A stretch of DNA of 64,000 bases from Cellvibrionaceae bacterium (GTDB lineage Bacteria; Pseudomonadota; Gammaproteobacteria; Pseudomonadales; Cellvibrionaceae). Under the pieces are notes generated by a model. The model was not told the DNA's origin and ran no database searches. It was given only the letters and a program-made list of their open reading frames with translations. The stretch's first letter is position 1; every line of letters starts with the position of its first letter. The position numbers and the translations under genes are program-made. The stretch lies in NCBI GenBank assembly GCA_024707385.1, contig JANPZW010000004.1, positions 124,001-188,000 on the forward strand, given 5' to 3'. This document shows, piece by piece, positions 28,841 through 37,734 of the stretch.

Positions 28841-29548
28841 ATGCCCCGATCTATTTCGTCAAACGCTGGCAGCCTTGCCAAGCGAACCATTCTGGGCGTA
28901 TTTTTACTTTTATTTCTATATGAATCTTGGATTTTTAGCCAAGTGCTCTGGTGGAAATGGAATGCTCCGAAAAGCACCAGTTTCATGTCCATACGTCTGG
29001 AGGAAATGCGCAGATACAATCCGGCGGCGAAATTGCGCTACGAATGGGTCGACTACGAGAACATATCGTCTCACTTGAAGCGCGCCGTGGTTGCTGCCGA
29101 GGATGGAAAATTCGTCGACCACAACGGTTTCGACTGGGACGCTATCAAAAATGCGCTGCAGAAAAATCTGCAGCGCGGAAAAGTCGCCGCCGGCGGCTCC
29201 ACCATCAGCCAGCAATTGGCAAAAAATCTTTTTCTGTCCCCGTCAAAAAGCTACCTCCGCAAGATCCAGGAAGCCGTGATCACCGGCATGATTGAAATCA
29301 CCTGGGATAAACGCCGGATTCTCGAAGTTTATTTAAATGTGGCGGAGTGGGGCGATGGTGTATTTGGCGCGCAGGCGGCGGCGCGGGCGCATTATGGCAC
29401 CAGCGCGGCTTATTTATCCGCCTACCAGTCTGCCCGCATGGCCGTCATGTTGCCGAACCCTCGCGTTTTTGAGGATCGTTTGCCCTCATATGCGATTCGC
29501 TATTCGCAGACGGTGCAGCGACGTATGAGCTCTGCCAGAATTCCATGA
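28841..29548 (+). CDS. mtgA: Monofunctional biosynthetic peptidoglycan transglycosylase MtgA
   Basis: The 235-residue protein has one N-terminal membrane helix (RTILGVFLLLFLYESWIF) and a GT51 domain with its motifs: RAVVAAEDGKFVDHNGFDW (catalytic Glu87), GGSTISQQLAKNLFLSP, EVYLNVAEWGDGVFGAQAAA and MLPNPR. It polymerises lipid II into glycan strands. No transpeptidase domain follows, so it is the monofunctional type. The gene stands alone. Confidence 0.93.
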   Translation: MPRSISSNAGSLAKRTILGVFLLLFLYESWIFSQVLWWKWNAPKSTSFMSIRLEEMRRYNPAAKLRYEWVDYENISSHLKRAVVAAEDGKFVDHNGFDWDAIKNALQKNLQRGKVAAGGSTISQQLAKNLFLSPSKSYLRKIQEAVITGMIEITWDKRRILEVYLNVAEWGDGVFGAQAAARAHYGTSAAYLSAYQSARMAVMLPNPRVFEDRLPSYAIRYSQTVQRRMSSARIP

Positions 29549-30004
29549 GGTGGTAAAAATCCGCCGCGCCGAGAAAATCTGCAACTACCTTTCTGCAGCC
29601 CACATTTTTTGCGGCCCACGTTCCATTTTATTTTGCTCCCGCTTTTCCCTGCGTCGCTGGTGCCGCTTTAGTAAGCCTCCGTTTAAAAGGTCGCTGGAGA
29701 GGAGTTCTCGGCTTCAAATTGGAGCGATATCCCTCTGGTGTGCACTCGAATGAAGCTGATGAGACTTCGGTTGATTGCGTCATTGCGGTGCATTCATCAA
29801 TGCCTTTCCGGGCGAAATAATAAAAATCAAATAAAAACAGCCCATTGAGTGCTCTATCTGCGTGCACCTTTCTGGAAATCCCTGTTGGCACAAACTTTGA
29901 AATCCCAGATATACGATGGCGAGGTCGGCCCCTCGCCCCAACATGCTGTTGCACATTCTCACCCGTGCGGCCTTCACCAAAGTATTGACTCCAGGAATAT
30001 CACG
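29549..30004 (+). other. Intergenic region upstream of the nitrate-transport operon
   Basis: About 456 bases hold no supported gene. It contains a candidate sigma-54 promoter (29885-29901, listed separately) and an A/T-rich stretch around 29815-29845. An in-frame extension of the transporter gene to 29849 lacks a signal peptide and is rejected. Confidence 0.6.
29885..29901 (+). promoter_or_regulatory. Candidate sigma-54 promoter of the nitrate-transport operon
   Basis: TTGGCACAAACTTTGAA matches the -24/-12 consensus YTGGCACGNNNNTTGCW at the -24 GG and most other positions; the -12 GC is GA here. It lies about 100 bases before the nrtA start. Nitrogen-assimilation transporters are commonly controlled by NtrC and sigma-54, which fits. 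I found no convincing NtrC dyad upstream. Confidence 0.42.
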
Positions 30005-31346
30005 ATGAGCGAGCAGAAAAAAAGTGTATCTCCCGATATGGAATCATCAGTAAATACGGATTCCTCCATCCAGCGCCGCAAGCTGTTAAAAGCGATAGGA
30101 GCAGCTTCCCTCGCTGGCGTTATGACTCCTGCGATGCGCAGTATCGCCTGGGCGGCTGATGGTGGTGGCCCCGAAGTCAAAGGAGCTAAATTGGGTTTTA
30201 TCGCTCTGACGGACGCAGCGCCTTTATTTGTGGCGGTGGAAAAAGGGTTTTTCGCCAAACACGGCATGCCGGACGTGGACGTTGTCAAACAGGCATCGTG
30301 GGGTGCAACTCGCGATAATCTGGTTTTAGGCGCGGATAAAAATGGCATCGATGGTGCGCACATATTGACGCCCATGCCTTATTTGATTTCATCCGGTGCG
30401 GTCACTGCCAATAATATTCCGACCCCAATGCAAATTGTCTCGCGCTTGAATCTGGCTGGCCAGTGCATTTCGGTTAGCAAGGAATACGAGAAGCTGAAAC
30501 TCGGAGCTGATACCAAACCTTTTAAAGTAGCGTTGGAAGCCAAAAAGGCCAGTGGGAAAGCGGTTAATGCAGCTATGACATTTCCTGGTGGCACACATGA
30601 TCTCTGGATTCGGTATTGGATGGCGGCCGGCGGTATAGATCCCGTCAAGGATATTTCGACCATCGTCGTGCCACCTCCCCAAATGGTGGCAAACATGAAG
30701 GTGGGCAATATGGACACCTTTTGTGTGTGCGAACCCTGGAATGCGCAATTGATCAACCAGAAAATCGGCTATACCGCTGTCACCACCGGGGAAATTTGGA
30801 AAAAATCATCCAGAAAAATCCTTGGCGCTGCGTACGGAGTTCGTCGAGAAATATCCTAAAGCCACACTAGCCTTAACCATGGCGGTGATGGAAGCGCAAA
30901 TGTTCTGCGAAAAGCCGGAAAATAAAGAAGAGGTCGCGCGGATCTGCTCCTCACGCCGTTGGATCAATGCACCCTTTGCGGACGTGATCGACCGAATGAA
31001 AGGTGATTTTGATTATGGTAACGGCAAGGTTGTTAAAGACAGTGAATTTCAGATGCGGTACTGGAAGGATCAAGCCTCCTATCCATTCAAAAGTCACGAT
31101 TTGTGGTTTTTGACCGAAAACATGCGCTGGGGTTATCTGCCCGCCAATACGGATACCAAGGCATTGATCGACAAGGTCAACCGTGAAGATGTTTGGCGCG
31201 AGGCGGCGAAAACGCTGGGTATTGCACAGAGTGATATTCCGCAATCCACATCGCGCGGCGTCGAAACCTTTTTCGACGGCAAGGTGTTCGATCCGGAAAA
31301 TCCCAAAGCTTATTTGGATAGCCAAACAATCAAATATTTGAGCTGA
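30005..31346 (+). CDS. nrtA: Nitrate/nitrite-type ABC transporter substrate-binding protein (frameshifted)
   Basis: This NrtA/CmpA-type periplasmic binding protein has a twin-arginine signal (RRKLLKAIGAASLAG, residues about 25-40). It then has LGFIALTDAAPLFVAVEKGFF, MTFPGGTHDLWIRYWMAAGG and VCEPWNAQLI, typical of the family. The frame is lost in a six-A run at 30800-30805; removing one A restores GEIWKNHPEKSLALRTEFVEKYP and a protein of about 446 residues. The ATG at 30005 has AGGA upstream. The permease and ATPase genes follow. Both halves are conserved, so the shift is probably a sequencing error. Nitrate is the likely ligand; cyanate or bicarbonate relatives cannot be excluded. Confidence 0.88.
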
Positions 31347-31392
31347 TTGCTGTCAGCTTTAAATCCGAATTTATCCAGGAGGCTGGAATATC

Positions 31393-32370
31393 ATGAGCTC
31401 AACATCCTATTTGCGCGCGATCGACGCTGCTCCAGTTCGTGCCACCGGCACGGCTCCCAACGAATCCGAAGAGGTTTTATCCGAGCATCAGCCCGCAGAA
31501 AAATCCACTGTGGAGAAACACCTCAGCACACCCGTAATTGAGCCGGCATCTTCTGGTGAGCCAAGGAAAAACAATGTATTCAATCGCACAGGCGATTTTC
31601 TGTTGCATCAGGTGTTGCCGCCGGCGATTGTGGTGCTGCTCCTGCTTGGTGTGTGGGAAGTGTTATGTTCCCAGCCGGGGTCCGCACTACCTTCATTTAC
31701 GCAGGTGATCAGCGAAACCAAGGAATTGATTTTGCACCCGTTCTACGACAACGGCGGTAATGATGTCGGCCTGGGATGGCAGCTGCTTGCGAGCCTCAAG
31801 CGTGTAGCCTACGGCTACAGTCTTGCGGTATTCGCCGGTATAGCGCTCGGTGTGCTGATCGGCCAGTTCTCTTGGGCCATGAAAGGGCTCGACCCACTTT
31901 TCCAGGTTCTCCGAACTGTACCACCGCTGGCGTGGTTGCCCTTGTCGCTCGCCGGTTTTCAGGACAGTCATCCGTCGGCCATCTTCGTTATTTTCATCAC
32001 CGCCATATGGCCGATCATCATTAATACCTCAGTCGGCGTGCGTAATATTCCGGAAGATTATCGCAATGTCGCGCGGGTGATTCGCTTAAAAGGCTTGGGC
32101 TATTTCTGGAAAATTATGCTGCCGGCAGCTGCGCCTTATATATTCTCAGGGTTGAGAATTGGTGTGGGCCTTTCCTGGTTGGCAATTGTCGCGGCTGAAA
32201 TGCTGGTCGGCGGCGTAGGAATTGGATTTTTCATCTGGGATGCCTGGAACTCATCACTCATCAGCGACATTATCCTGGCGTTGATCTATGTCGGAGTCGT
32301 AGGGTTTATTCTCGATAGAATCGTTGCCTATATCGGTCAAATCGTCACGCGCAGTACATCAGCGAGCTAG
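31393..32370 (+). CDS. nrtB: Nitrate-type ABC transporter permease
   Basis: The 325-residue inner-membrane protein has about 70 N-terminal hydrophilic residues and then six to seven helices. The EAA-type loop (NVARVIRLKGLGYFWKIMLPAAAPYIFSG) is clear; I give it by its parts VARVIRLKGLGYFW and MLPAAAPYIFSGLRIG. PPLAWLPLSLAGFQDSHPSA and ISDIILALIYVGVVGF are typical of NrtB/TauC permeases. It starts 46 bases after nrtA and is followed 11 bases later by the ATPase gene. Confidence 0.9.
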   Translation: MSSTSYLRAIDAAPVRATGTAPNESEEVLSEHQPAEKSTVEKHLSTPVIEPASSGEPRKNNVFNRTGDFLLHQVLPPAIVVLLLLGVWEVLCSQPGSALPSFTQVISETKELILHPFYDNGGNDVGLGWQLLASLKRVAYGYSLAVFAGIALGVLIGQFSWAMKGLDPLFQVLRTVPPLAWLPLSLAGFQDSHPSAIFVIFITAIWPIIINTSVGVRNIPEDYRNVARVIRLKGLGYFWKIMLPAAAPYIFSGLRIGVGLSWLAIVAAEMLVGGVGIGFFIWDAWNSSLISDIILALIYVGVVGFILDRIVAYIGQIVTRSTSAS

Positions 32371-32381
32371 AGGATAGAATC

Positions 32382-33200
32382 ATGACTTATCTCCAAATCG
32401 AAAATGTCGACATGACCTTCACCAAAGGGCAGAAATCCAGCAATGTGTTGCGCAATATCAATTTGAAAGTTGAGCGTGGAGAATTTATTTCCCTCATTGG
32501 TCACTCGGGTTGCGGAAAATCCACCGTCCTGAATATTGTTGCAGGCTTGTTGAAAGCAACGGGTGGTGGTGTGATTCTCGACGGCAAGGAAGTCAACGAA
32601 CCAGGGCCAGATCGCAGTGTGGTTTTCCAGAACCATTCTTTATTGCCTTGGCTCACCGTTTACGAAAACGTTGCCCTGGCAGTGGACCAAGTATTTGGTC
32701 GCAGCAAAACCAAGGCGGAGCGTCATGACTGGATATTAAAAAATCTGGAACTGGTGCATATGACCCACGCTCTGCACAAGCGCCCAGCGGAAATTTCCGG
32801 TGGTATGAAGCAGCGAGTGGGTATCGCCAGGGCCTTGGCGATGGAGCCGAAAGTATTATTACTGGATGAACCGTTCGGCGCTTTGGATGCGTTGACCCGG
32901 GCGAAATTGCAGGACGAAGTCATGCGCATTCAGGTGGAATTGCAAAACACGGTGTTGATGATTACCCACGATGTGGATGAAGCGGTACTGCTGTCGGATC
33001 GTATCGTCATGCTTACCAACGGCCCATCCGCCACTATTGGTGAAATTATCCATGTTCCTCTGGCGAGACCCAGAATGCGCGTGGACTTGGTCGATGATCC
33101 TGTCTATTTGCATTGTCGCGCGGCGGCCCTTAAATTCCTTTATGAGCGCCACACCGCGCCGGCGACAGCGGCGGTTTTGTATTCCAATGATAAATATTGA
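32382..33200 (+). CDS. Nitrate-type ABC transporter ATP-binding protein
   Basis: The 272-residue ATPase has Walker A GHSGCGKSTVLNI, Q-loop FQNHSLLPWLTV, signature EISGGMKQRVGIARALA, Walker B KVLLLDEPFGALDALTR and the His switch LMITHDVDEAVLLSD. The C-terminal HVPLARPRMRVDLVDDPVYL segment is typical of NrtD/NtrC-type subunits. It belongs to the NrtD class rather than the fused NrtC class because no binding-protein domain follows. A strong terminator ends the operon right at its stop codon. No nitrate reductase gene is in the window. Confidence 0.9.
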   Translation: MTYLQIENVDMTFTKGQKSSNVLRNINLKVERGEFISLIGHSGCGKSTVLNIVAGLLKATGGGVILDGKEVNEPGPDRSVVFQNHSLLPWLTVYENVALAVDQVFGRSKTKAERHDWILKNLELVHMTHALHKRPAEISGGMKQRVGIARALAMEPKVLLLDEPFGALDALTRAKLQDEVMRIQVELQNTVLMITHDVDEAVLLSDRIVMLTNGPSATIGEIIHVPLARPRMRVDLVDDPVYLHCRAAALKFLYERHTAPATAAVLYSNDKY

Positions 33201-33233
33201 GCCAGCTTGCGTTATCTGCAAGCTGGCTTTTTT
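33201..33233 (+). terminator. Rho-independent terminator of the nitrate operon
   Basis: A perfect ten-base-pair stem GCCAGCTTGC/GCAAGCTGGC with a seven-base loop (33201-33227) is followed by TTTTTTG. Confidence 0.93.
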
Positions 33234-33281
33234 GCTTTCTGAGATTCGTGAGCTAAGACGAAACTAAACTAATTTTGTACG

Positions 33282-33584
33282 TCAATTTCCCAGATCGGTA
33301 AAAACTCCTACGGCAAGTTCGGTCCAGATATAGAAAAGCAGGATAGCAAACAAGATGGCCAACACTGGCCAATATTTGTGAGGTGCTTTTCTTGCCGTAA
33401 CTACAAACGCGCAGCCCGCGCCAAAAATAAGCGATCCCATAAGCATAAAATCACCGGCACCCCAATTCACTTGGTTGGTAAAGACCATGGCAATCAGAGG
33501 GACTAACAAGATGAGAATCGTTGCGACGCCGATCCAGACGAATATATTGTTTTGCATAACCAATCGGTGAAAACTCGGATTCAT
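33282..33584 (-). CDS. Small inner-membrane protein, 100 residues
   Basis: Three membrane helices are visible (IFVWIGVATILILLVPLIAMVF, FMLMGSLIFGAGCAFVV and WPVLAILFAILLFYIWTELAVG; each is listed by its start IFVWIG, FMLMGS and WPVLAI). The FTNQVNWGAGDFMLMG pattern is found in a family of small gammaproteobacterial membrane proteins without known function. The ATG at 33584 is used; an ATG at 33557 would give 91 residues. It follows the osmC remnant with no gap. Confidence 0.6.
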   Translation of the reverse strand: MNPSFHRLVMQNNIFVWIGVATILILLVPLIAMVFTNQVNWGAGDFMLMGSLIFGAGCAFVVTARKAPHKYWPVLAILFAILLFYIWTELAVGVFTDLGN

Positions 33585-33585
33585 A

Positions 33586-33711
33586 TCATTTACCTTGCGG
33601 AATACTCAGGCCACCGTCGAATTGCCACTGGTGGGCGCGGCTGTAGCGGCGGTCGGTGAAGGTTTCGTCGGCGCCGCGTCGCCAGAGGATGGTTGCTTTA
33701 TATTCCGCCAT
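33586..33711 (-). pseudogene. Truncated N-terminal remnant of an OsmC-family gene
   Basis: Minus-strand reading from the ATG at 33711 gives 41 residues starting MAEYKATILWRRGADETF, followed by YSRAHQWQFDGGLSIP and a stop at 33586. This is the start of an OsmC-type peroxide reductase (MAEYxAxIxWxRG...YSRxHxWxFDGG), which normally has about 140 residues with two catalytic cysteines. Those cysteines and the rest of the fold are absent. The frame ends exactly where the next small membrane gene begins, which suggests a deletion that fused the two. It overlaps the end of the upstream lipoprotein gene by 14 bases. Confidence 0.7.
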
Positions 33712-34198
33712 GGGTGATTTGCCGAATCAGTTGGCAACAATTGTCGAGCCATTTTAATGCCTGCAAATAGTCGCCACTTTTTAGTGAGGTGCTGGTGGGT
33801 TTAAATTGTCGAGTTTGTGGTAGCACGGCAATGCCGACGCCGCCGCGCATTTCCAGCAGATAATATTGCCCGGCCTGGACCTGGATGGTGCGTTCAGTGG
33901 TTGGAATGAGCGCGGCTTCCTGCCAGCGGGTTTTCAATGTGTATTCACCCGGCTCTATGTGTATCCAGCTGAATTCATTGTTGTGCAGTTCGCCCAGAGA
34001 GCGATCACCAATAAAATTTTCTACTGTGAGATGGCCGGGTTTGAGCGTTTTTCGGTAGGTCACAATGATCGCTTTGCCTTCCTCCGGAGCTGCCGCTAAT
34101 AAATCCGCTGTGACAGGTTTGGACGCGTGGTTGACGCAACCGAAAATCAGCAGCATTAAAAAATAAATAAAGGCTCGCGGCATTGTGTGTTTCATCAA
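33698..34198 (-). CDS. Small lipoprotein, DUF2846-like
   Basis: The 166-residue protein has a lipoprotein signal with the lipobox LIFGC (Cys at about residue 21). The mature part has IIVTYRKTLKPGHLTVENF, SWIHIEPGEYTLKTRW and AGQYYLLEMRGG, the beta-sandwich pattern of DUF2846-like lipoproteins (an aromatic 'EPGEYTL' turn followed by 'GQYYLLE'). Two cysteines lie near the C-terminus (DNCCQL). Its ATG overlaps the argE stop codon (ATGA), so the two are co-transcribed, though no functional link is obvious. Confidence 0.72.
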   Translation of the reverse strand: MMKHTMPRAFIYFLMLLIFGCVNHASKPVTADLLAAAPEEGKAIIVTYRKTLKPGHLTVENFIGDRSLGELHNNEFSWIHIEPGEYTLKTRWQEAALIPTTERTIQVQAGQYYLLEMRGGVGIAVLPQTRQFKPTSTSLKSGDYLQALKWLDNCCQLIRQITHGGI

Positions 34199-35340
34199 AG
34201 ACAGAGTTTACGAATCAGCTCTTCAATGACTTTTACCGCTGGAGCGATTTGGCTCAGCTCAATAAATTCATTGGGCTGATGTGCCTGATCGATGGCGCCC
34301 GGTCCCATCACAATGGTCTCCATGCCCATTTTCTGTAGGAAGGGTGCTTCGGTGGCAAAAGCGACGGCGGTTGCAGTATGACCGGTGAGTTTTTCCGCCG
34401 CCTGCACTATGGCGGAGTCGGCTTTTTCTTCGTACGGATCTATGCCGGGGAAAAGTGAAGAAAAAACAATATCGCAACCGGCTTGTTCCGCGATGGGGCG
34501 CAACCTGCTTTGCAGATCCGTGCGCAATTGTTCCAGCGGCATGCCGGGCAGGGGGCGCAAATCGAAATGCAATTCGCAACTGGCGCAAATGCGATTGGGA
34601 TTATCGCCGCCGTGAATGCAACCGAGATTGAGCGTGGGCACGGCGACGTTGAAGCCGTCATTGCGGTATTTGCTTTGCAATTCACCGCGATAGACCAGCA
34701 GTTGATTGATCACGCCGTTCATGGTTTCCAGCGCGTTTTTCCCCAGGCTCGGATCGGAGGAGTGGCCGGCTTGGCCGATTACCCGCACGCTCTCCATAAC
34801 AATGCCTTTATGCATGCGGATCGGGCGCATGCCCGTGGGTTCGCCGATCACCGCGTAGCGTGCTTTAGGTGAGCCTTGCGCCGCCAGAGCGCGGGCGCCG
34901 CACATGGAGGACTCTTCGTCGGCGGTGGCGAGAATAATTACCGGTTCGCGCAGGTCCGCAGCGCGAAATTGCTCCAACGCTGCCAAAACCACCGGGAAAA
35001 ATCCCTTCATATCCGTGGCGCCGAGGCCGTAGAAGCGGCCGTCTTTTTCGGTGAGGGTAAAAGGGTCCTGCTGCCAGAGTTCCGGATTGCACGGCACCGT
35101 GTCCGTATGGCCGGCGAGCACCAGCCCACCGGATCCAGACCCTTTTACCGCCACCAGATTGTATTTTCCCGGCCAGCCGGCGATGGCTTGTATGTCGCAG
35201 CGAAAACCCAAAGGCTCCAACCAGTTGGCGAGCAGGCTGACGACTTGCTGGTTGCTTTGATCAAATTCGGGGCTGGTGCAGCTGACGGAGGGAGCGCCAA
35301 CGAGGGCGGCGAGTTGAGACTGAAAATGACGGAGATTCAT
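34195..35340 (-). CDS. argE: Acetylornithine deacetylase ArgE
   Basis: The 381-residue enzyme removes the acetyl group from N2-acetylornithine in arginine synthesis. It is an M20-family di-zinc hydrolase: first ligand set GLVLAGHTDTVP, the bridging Asp in GATDMKGFF, the general base Glu-Glu in ATADEESSMCGA, GEPTGM, and the final His in DQAHQPNEFIE. The dimerisation domain contains GQAGHSSDPSLGKNALE. It begins at ATG and overlaps the lipoprotein gene at its 3' end. Confidence 0.92.
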   Translation of the reverse strand: MNLRHFQSQLAALVGAPSVSCTSPEFDQSNQQVVSLLANWLEPLGFRCDIQAIAGWPGKYNLVAVKGSGSGGLVLAGHTDTVPCNPELWQQDPFTLTEKDGRFYGLGATDMKGFFPVVLAALEQFRAADLREPVIILATADEESSMCGARALAAQGSPKARYAVIGEPTGMRPIRMHKGIVMESVRVIGQAGHSSDPSLGKNALETMNGVINQLLVYRGELQSKYRNDGFNVAVPTLNLGCIHGGDNPNRICASCELHFDLRPLPGMPLEQLRTDLQSRLRPIAEQAGCDIVFSSLFPGIDPYEEKADSAIVQAAEKLTGHTATAVAFATEAPFLQKMGMETIVMGPGAIDQAHQPNEFIELSQIAPAVKVIEELIRKLCL

Positions 35341-35393
35341 AAAGGCTCACATGTTAGACGCCCGCACCTGGGTAGGGCGTTTGATTTACCCAT

Positions 35394-35648
35394 TCATAAA
35401 TTTAATTGAGTGCGGATCGAGCTGACTTTTTCCTGCATGTCTGGCGTCAGTTCTGCGACATTCAGGCGCTTGATGATGTTCCCCAACACGCGTTTTTCCT
35501 CCGCATCCACGCGACCGTCCCGCAGGGCGATTTCGAGCAGTTTTTGCAGCTCGCTAACGGATAATTTGCCATCGTCGCTGAAGCACTCGATGGAGCGGAA
35601 TGCGATTTCCAGATGATCTCGTGCCTTCTGATCTTGGGGTTCTTGCAT
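35394..35648 (-). CDS. Small TerB-like helical protein, 84 residues
   Basis: The sequence is helical and acidic. The segment DDGKLSVSELQKLLEIALRDGRVDAEEKRVLGNIIK has the repeated D-G-K/R-x-x-x-x-E pattern of the TerB (tellurite-resistance) fold and of EF-hand-like acidic loops; I cite it by DDGKLSVSELQKLL and DGRVDAEEKRVL. No cofactor or partner can be inferred. It starts at ATG (35648), about 140 bases from the divergent GspE-like gene. Confidence 0.65.
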   Translation of the reverse strand: MQEPQDQKARDHLEIAFRSIECFSDDGKLSVSELQKLLEIALRDGRVDAEEKRVLGNIIKRLNVAELTPDMQEKVSSIRTQLNL

Positions 35649-35788
35649 GGTGCACCTCTGCGGTCCTTGGATGTGATGTTTTGCATTCTAGGTGGTTGAG
35701 TGGCTTCCCGCTAGGGAGGCCACTGTCTGACTTGGCGCCGACTTCCAGCTACAATTCAACACATATTTTGCGAAATTGTGAGCACTTT

Positions 35789-37552
35789 ATGAGCGATCGA
35801 TTGTTGGACCTGCGCGGTATTTTGACGGATTTGCAGAAGAGCGGCCGGATCGGTCAGGACGCAGTCAACCGCGTGCTGGGCAGTAGCCGCACGCGGGAGG
35901 AATCGGCGCTTCATCCGGTTACCTATCTCGGTTCCCAACAATTGCCTGATGCCCTGCGCCTCGGCAAAACCCTCGACGAACTGGCGTTGACTGCCTGGTT
36001 ATCGGAACAGAGCGGCTTGCCGCTGTTTCATATTGACCCGATGAAACTGCAAGTCGCAGCGCTCGCCGACGTGATGTCCTATGCCTTCGCCAAACGCCAC
36101 GATTTGCTCTGCGTGAAAATCACCGCCGATGAATTGACGGTGGCGGTCGGCCAGCCCTACAAGCGCGATTGGGAGGACCAGCTGCACCAGGTGTCGCGCC
36201 GCAAAATCGTGCGGGTGCTGGCGGTGCCATCGGAGATCGAGCGCTATCGCGTCGAGTTTTATTCCCTGGCGCGCTCCATTTCCGGCGCGTCCGGCGGCGC
36301 GGCGCGGCCCAGCGGCGTGGCGAATTTTGAACAGCTGTTGGAACTGGGGAACATGAAAGACCCGGAGGCCAACGACCAGCACATCGTCAATATCGTCGAC
36401 TGGTTGTTGCAGTACGCTTTCGATCAGCGCGCCAGTGATATTCATATAGAGCCGCGGCGGGAAATGGCGCGTATGCGTTTCCGCATCGACGGACTTTTGC
36501 ATTCGATTTACGAATTTCCCGCCAACATCGCCACCGCGATCATCAGCCGGATCAAAATTCTCGGCCGTATGAACGTCGCGGAAAAACGCAAACCGCAGGA
36601 TGGTCGACTCAAAACCAAAAATTCAGATGGCGCCGAGGCGGAATTGCGTTTGTCCACCATGCCCACGGCGTTTGGTGAAAAGCTGGTGATGCGGGTATTC
36701 GACCCGGAAGTACTGATGCGCAGCTTTGATGATCTGGGTTTAATCGGCGAGGATTTCAAACGCTGGCACGGCATGATGGAGTCGCCCCACGGCATTCTGC
36801 TAGTGACCGGTCCCACGGGCTCGGGTAAAACCACCACGCTCTATTCATCCCTCAAGACGCTGTCCACCGATGAAGTGAACGTCAGCACCATTGAGGACCC
36901 GATCGAAATGGTGGAGGAGGGCTTCAATCAGACCCAGGTACAACACAACATTGGCCTGGATTTCGCTGCGGGTATCCGCACGCTGATGCGACAGGACCCG
37001 GACATCATCATGGTCGGCGAGATTCGCGATCTGGAAACGGCGCAGATGGCGGTGCAGGCGGCGCTCACCGGTCACCTGGTGCTATCCACCCTGCACACCA
37101 ATGATGCGCCCACGTCGATTTCGCGCTTGCTGGATCTGGGCATTCCCGCCTATCTGCTCAAAGCCACGGTGGTGGGAGTGATGGCCCAACGGCTGGTGCG
37201 CACGCTCTGCAAACACTGCCGGGTGAAAACCGAGGTGGACCCGCAGGATTGGGAATCCCTGGTGCGACCGTGGAAAGTAAACCGGCCGGAGTTCATCTAT
37301 TCTGCTGGCGGTTGTCTGGAGTGCCGCAACACCGGCTATATGGGCCGCCAAGGCATCTACGAAATCATGCCGCTGACGGAAAGCCTGCAGCGCAATATCC
37401 ACGACGACACCGATCTGAACACTTTGCGGCAGCACGCCATGCGTGAAGGCATGCGCACCCTGCGGCTGTCCGGCGCGCAAAAGGTCGCCGCCGGTCTCAC
37501 CACGGTGGAGGAAGTGCTGCGCGTGGCACCGGCGGTGGAGAAATACCAGTAA
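35789..37552 (+). CDS. GspE/PilB-family secretion ATPase
   Basis: The 587-residue ATPase has an N-terminal GspE-type domain (about residues 40-165), Walker A VTGPTGSGKTTTL (residues 341-348 as core), the Asp box STIEDPIEM, the DPDIIMVGEIRDLETAQ Walker B, the His box STLHTNDAPTSISRLL, and a tetra-cysteine zinc motif (CKHC and CLEC). The Cys4 motif and C-terminal IYEIMPLTE segment are typical of GspE/PilB rather than PilT. No gsp or pil genes flank it. The start is ATG at 35789; a longer frame from 35600 has no conserved residues. Confidence 0.88.
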   Translation: MSDRLLDLRGILTDLQKSGRIGQDAVNRVLGSSRTREESALHPVTYLGSQQLPDALRLGKTLDELALTAWLSEQSGLPLFHIDPMKLQVAALADVMSYAFAKRHDLLCVKITADELTVAVGQPYKRDWEDQLHQVSRRKIVRVLAVPSEIERYRVEFYSLARSISGASGGAARPSGVANFEQLLELGNMKDPEANDQHIVNIVDWLLQYAFDQRASDIHIEPRREMARMRFRIDGLLHSIYEFPANIATAIISRIKILGRMNVAEKRKPQDGRLKTKNSDGAEAELRLSTMPTAFGEKLVMRVFDPEVLMRSFDDLGLIGEDFKRWHGMMESPHGILLVTGPTGSGKTTTLYSSLKTLSTDEVNVSTIEDPIEMVEEGFNQTQVQHNIGLDFAAGIRTLMRQDPDIIMVGEIRDLETAQMAVQAALTGHLVLSTLHTNDAPTSISRLLDLGIPAYLLKATVVGVMAQRLVRTLCKHCRVKTEVDPQDWESLVRPWKVNRPEFIYSAGGCLECRNTGYMGRQGIYEIMPLTESLQRNIHDDTDLNTLRQHAMREGMRTLRLSGAQKVAAGLTTVEEVLRVAPAVEKYQ

Positions 37553-37734
37553 TTCCGGAGAAGCACCAATAAATCCCCTGCGGATGCCGGCGCTTGTCTA
37601 TGTTGCCCGGCCCCTTGACCGCGATCAGGCCACTCTCTACGCTGCGCGCCCATCAACGTTATCAATGGCGGCCTTGCGCCACATGTTGGCCGTTGCGTGC
37701 CTGGTTAAGACTTAATTGTTGGCAGAGGTTGCGT

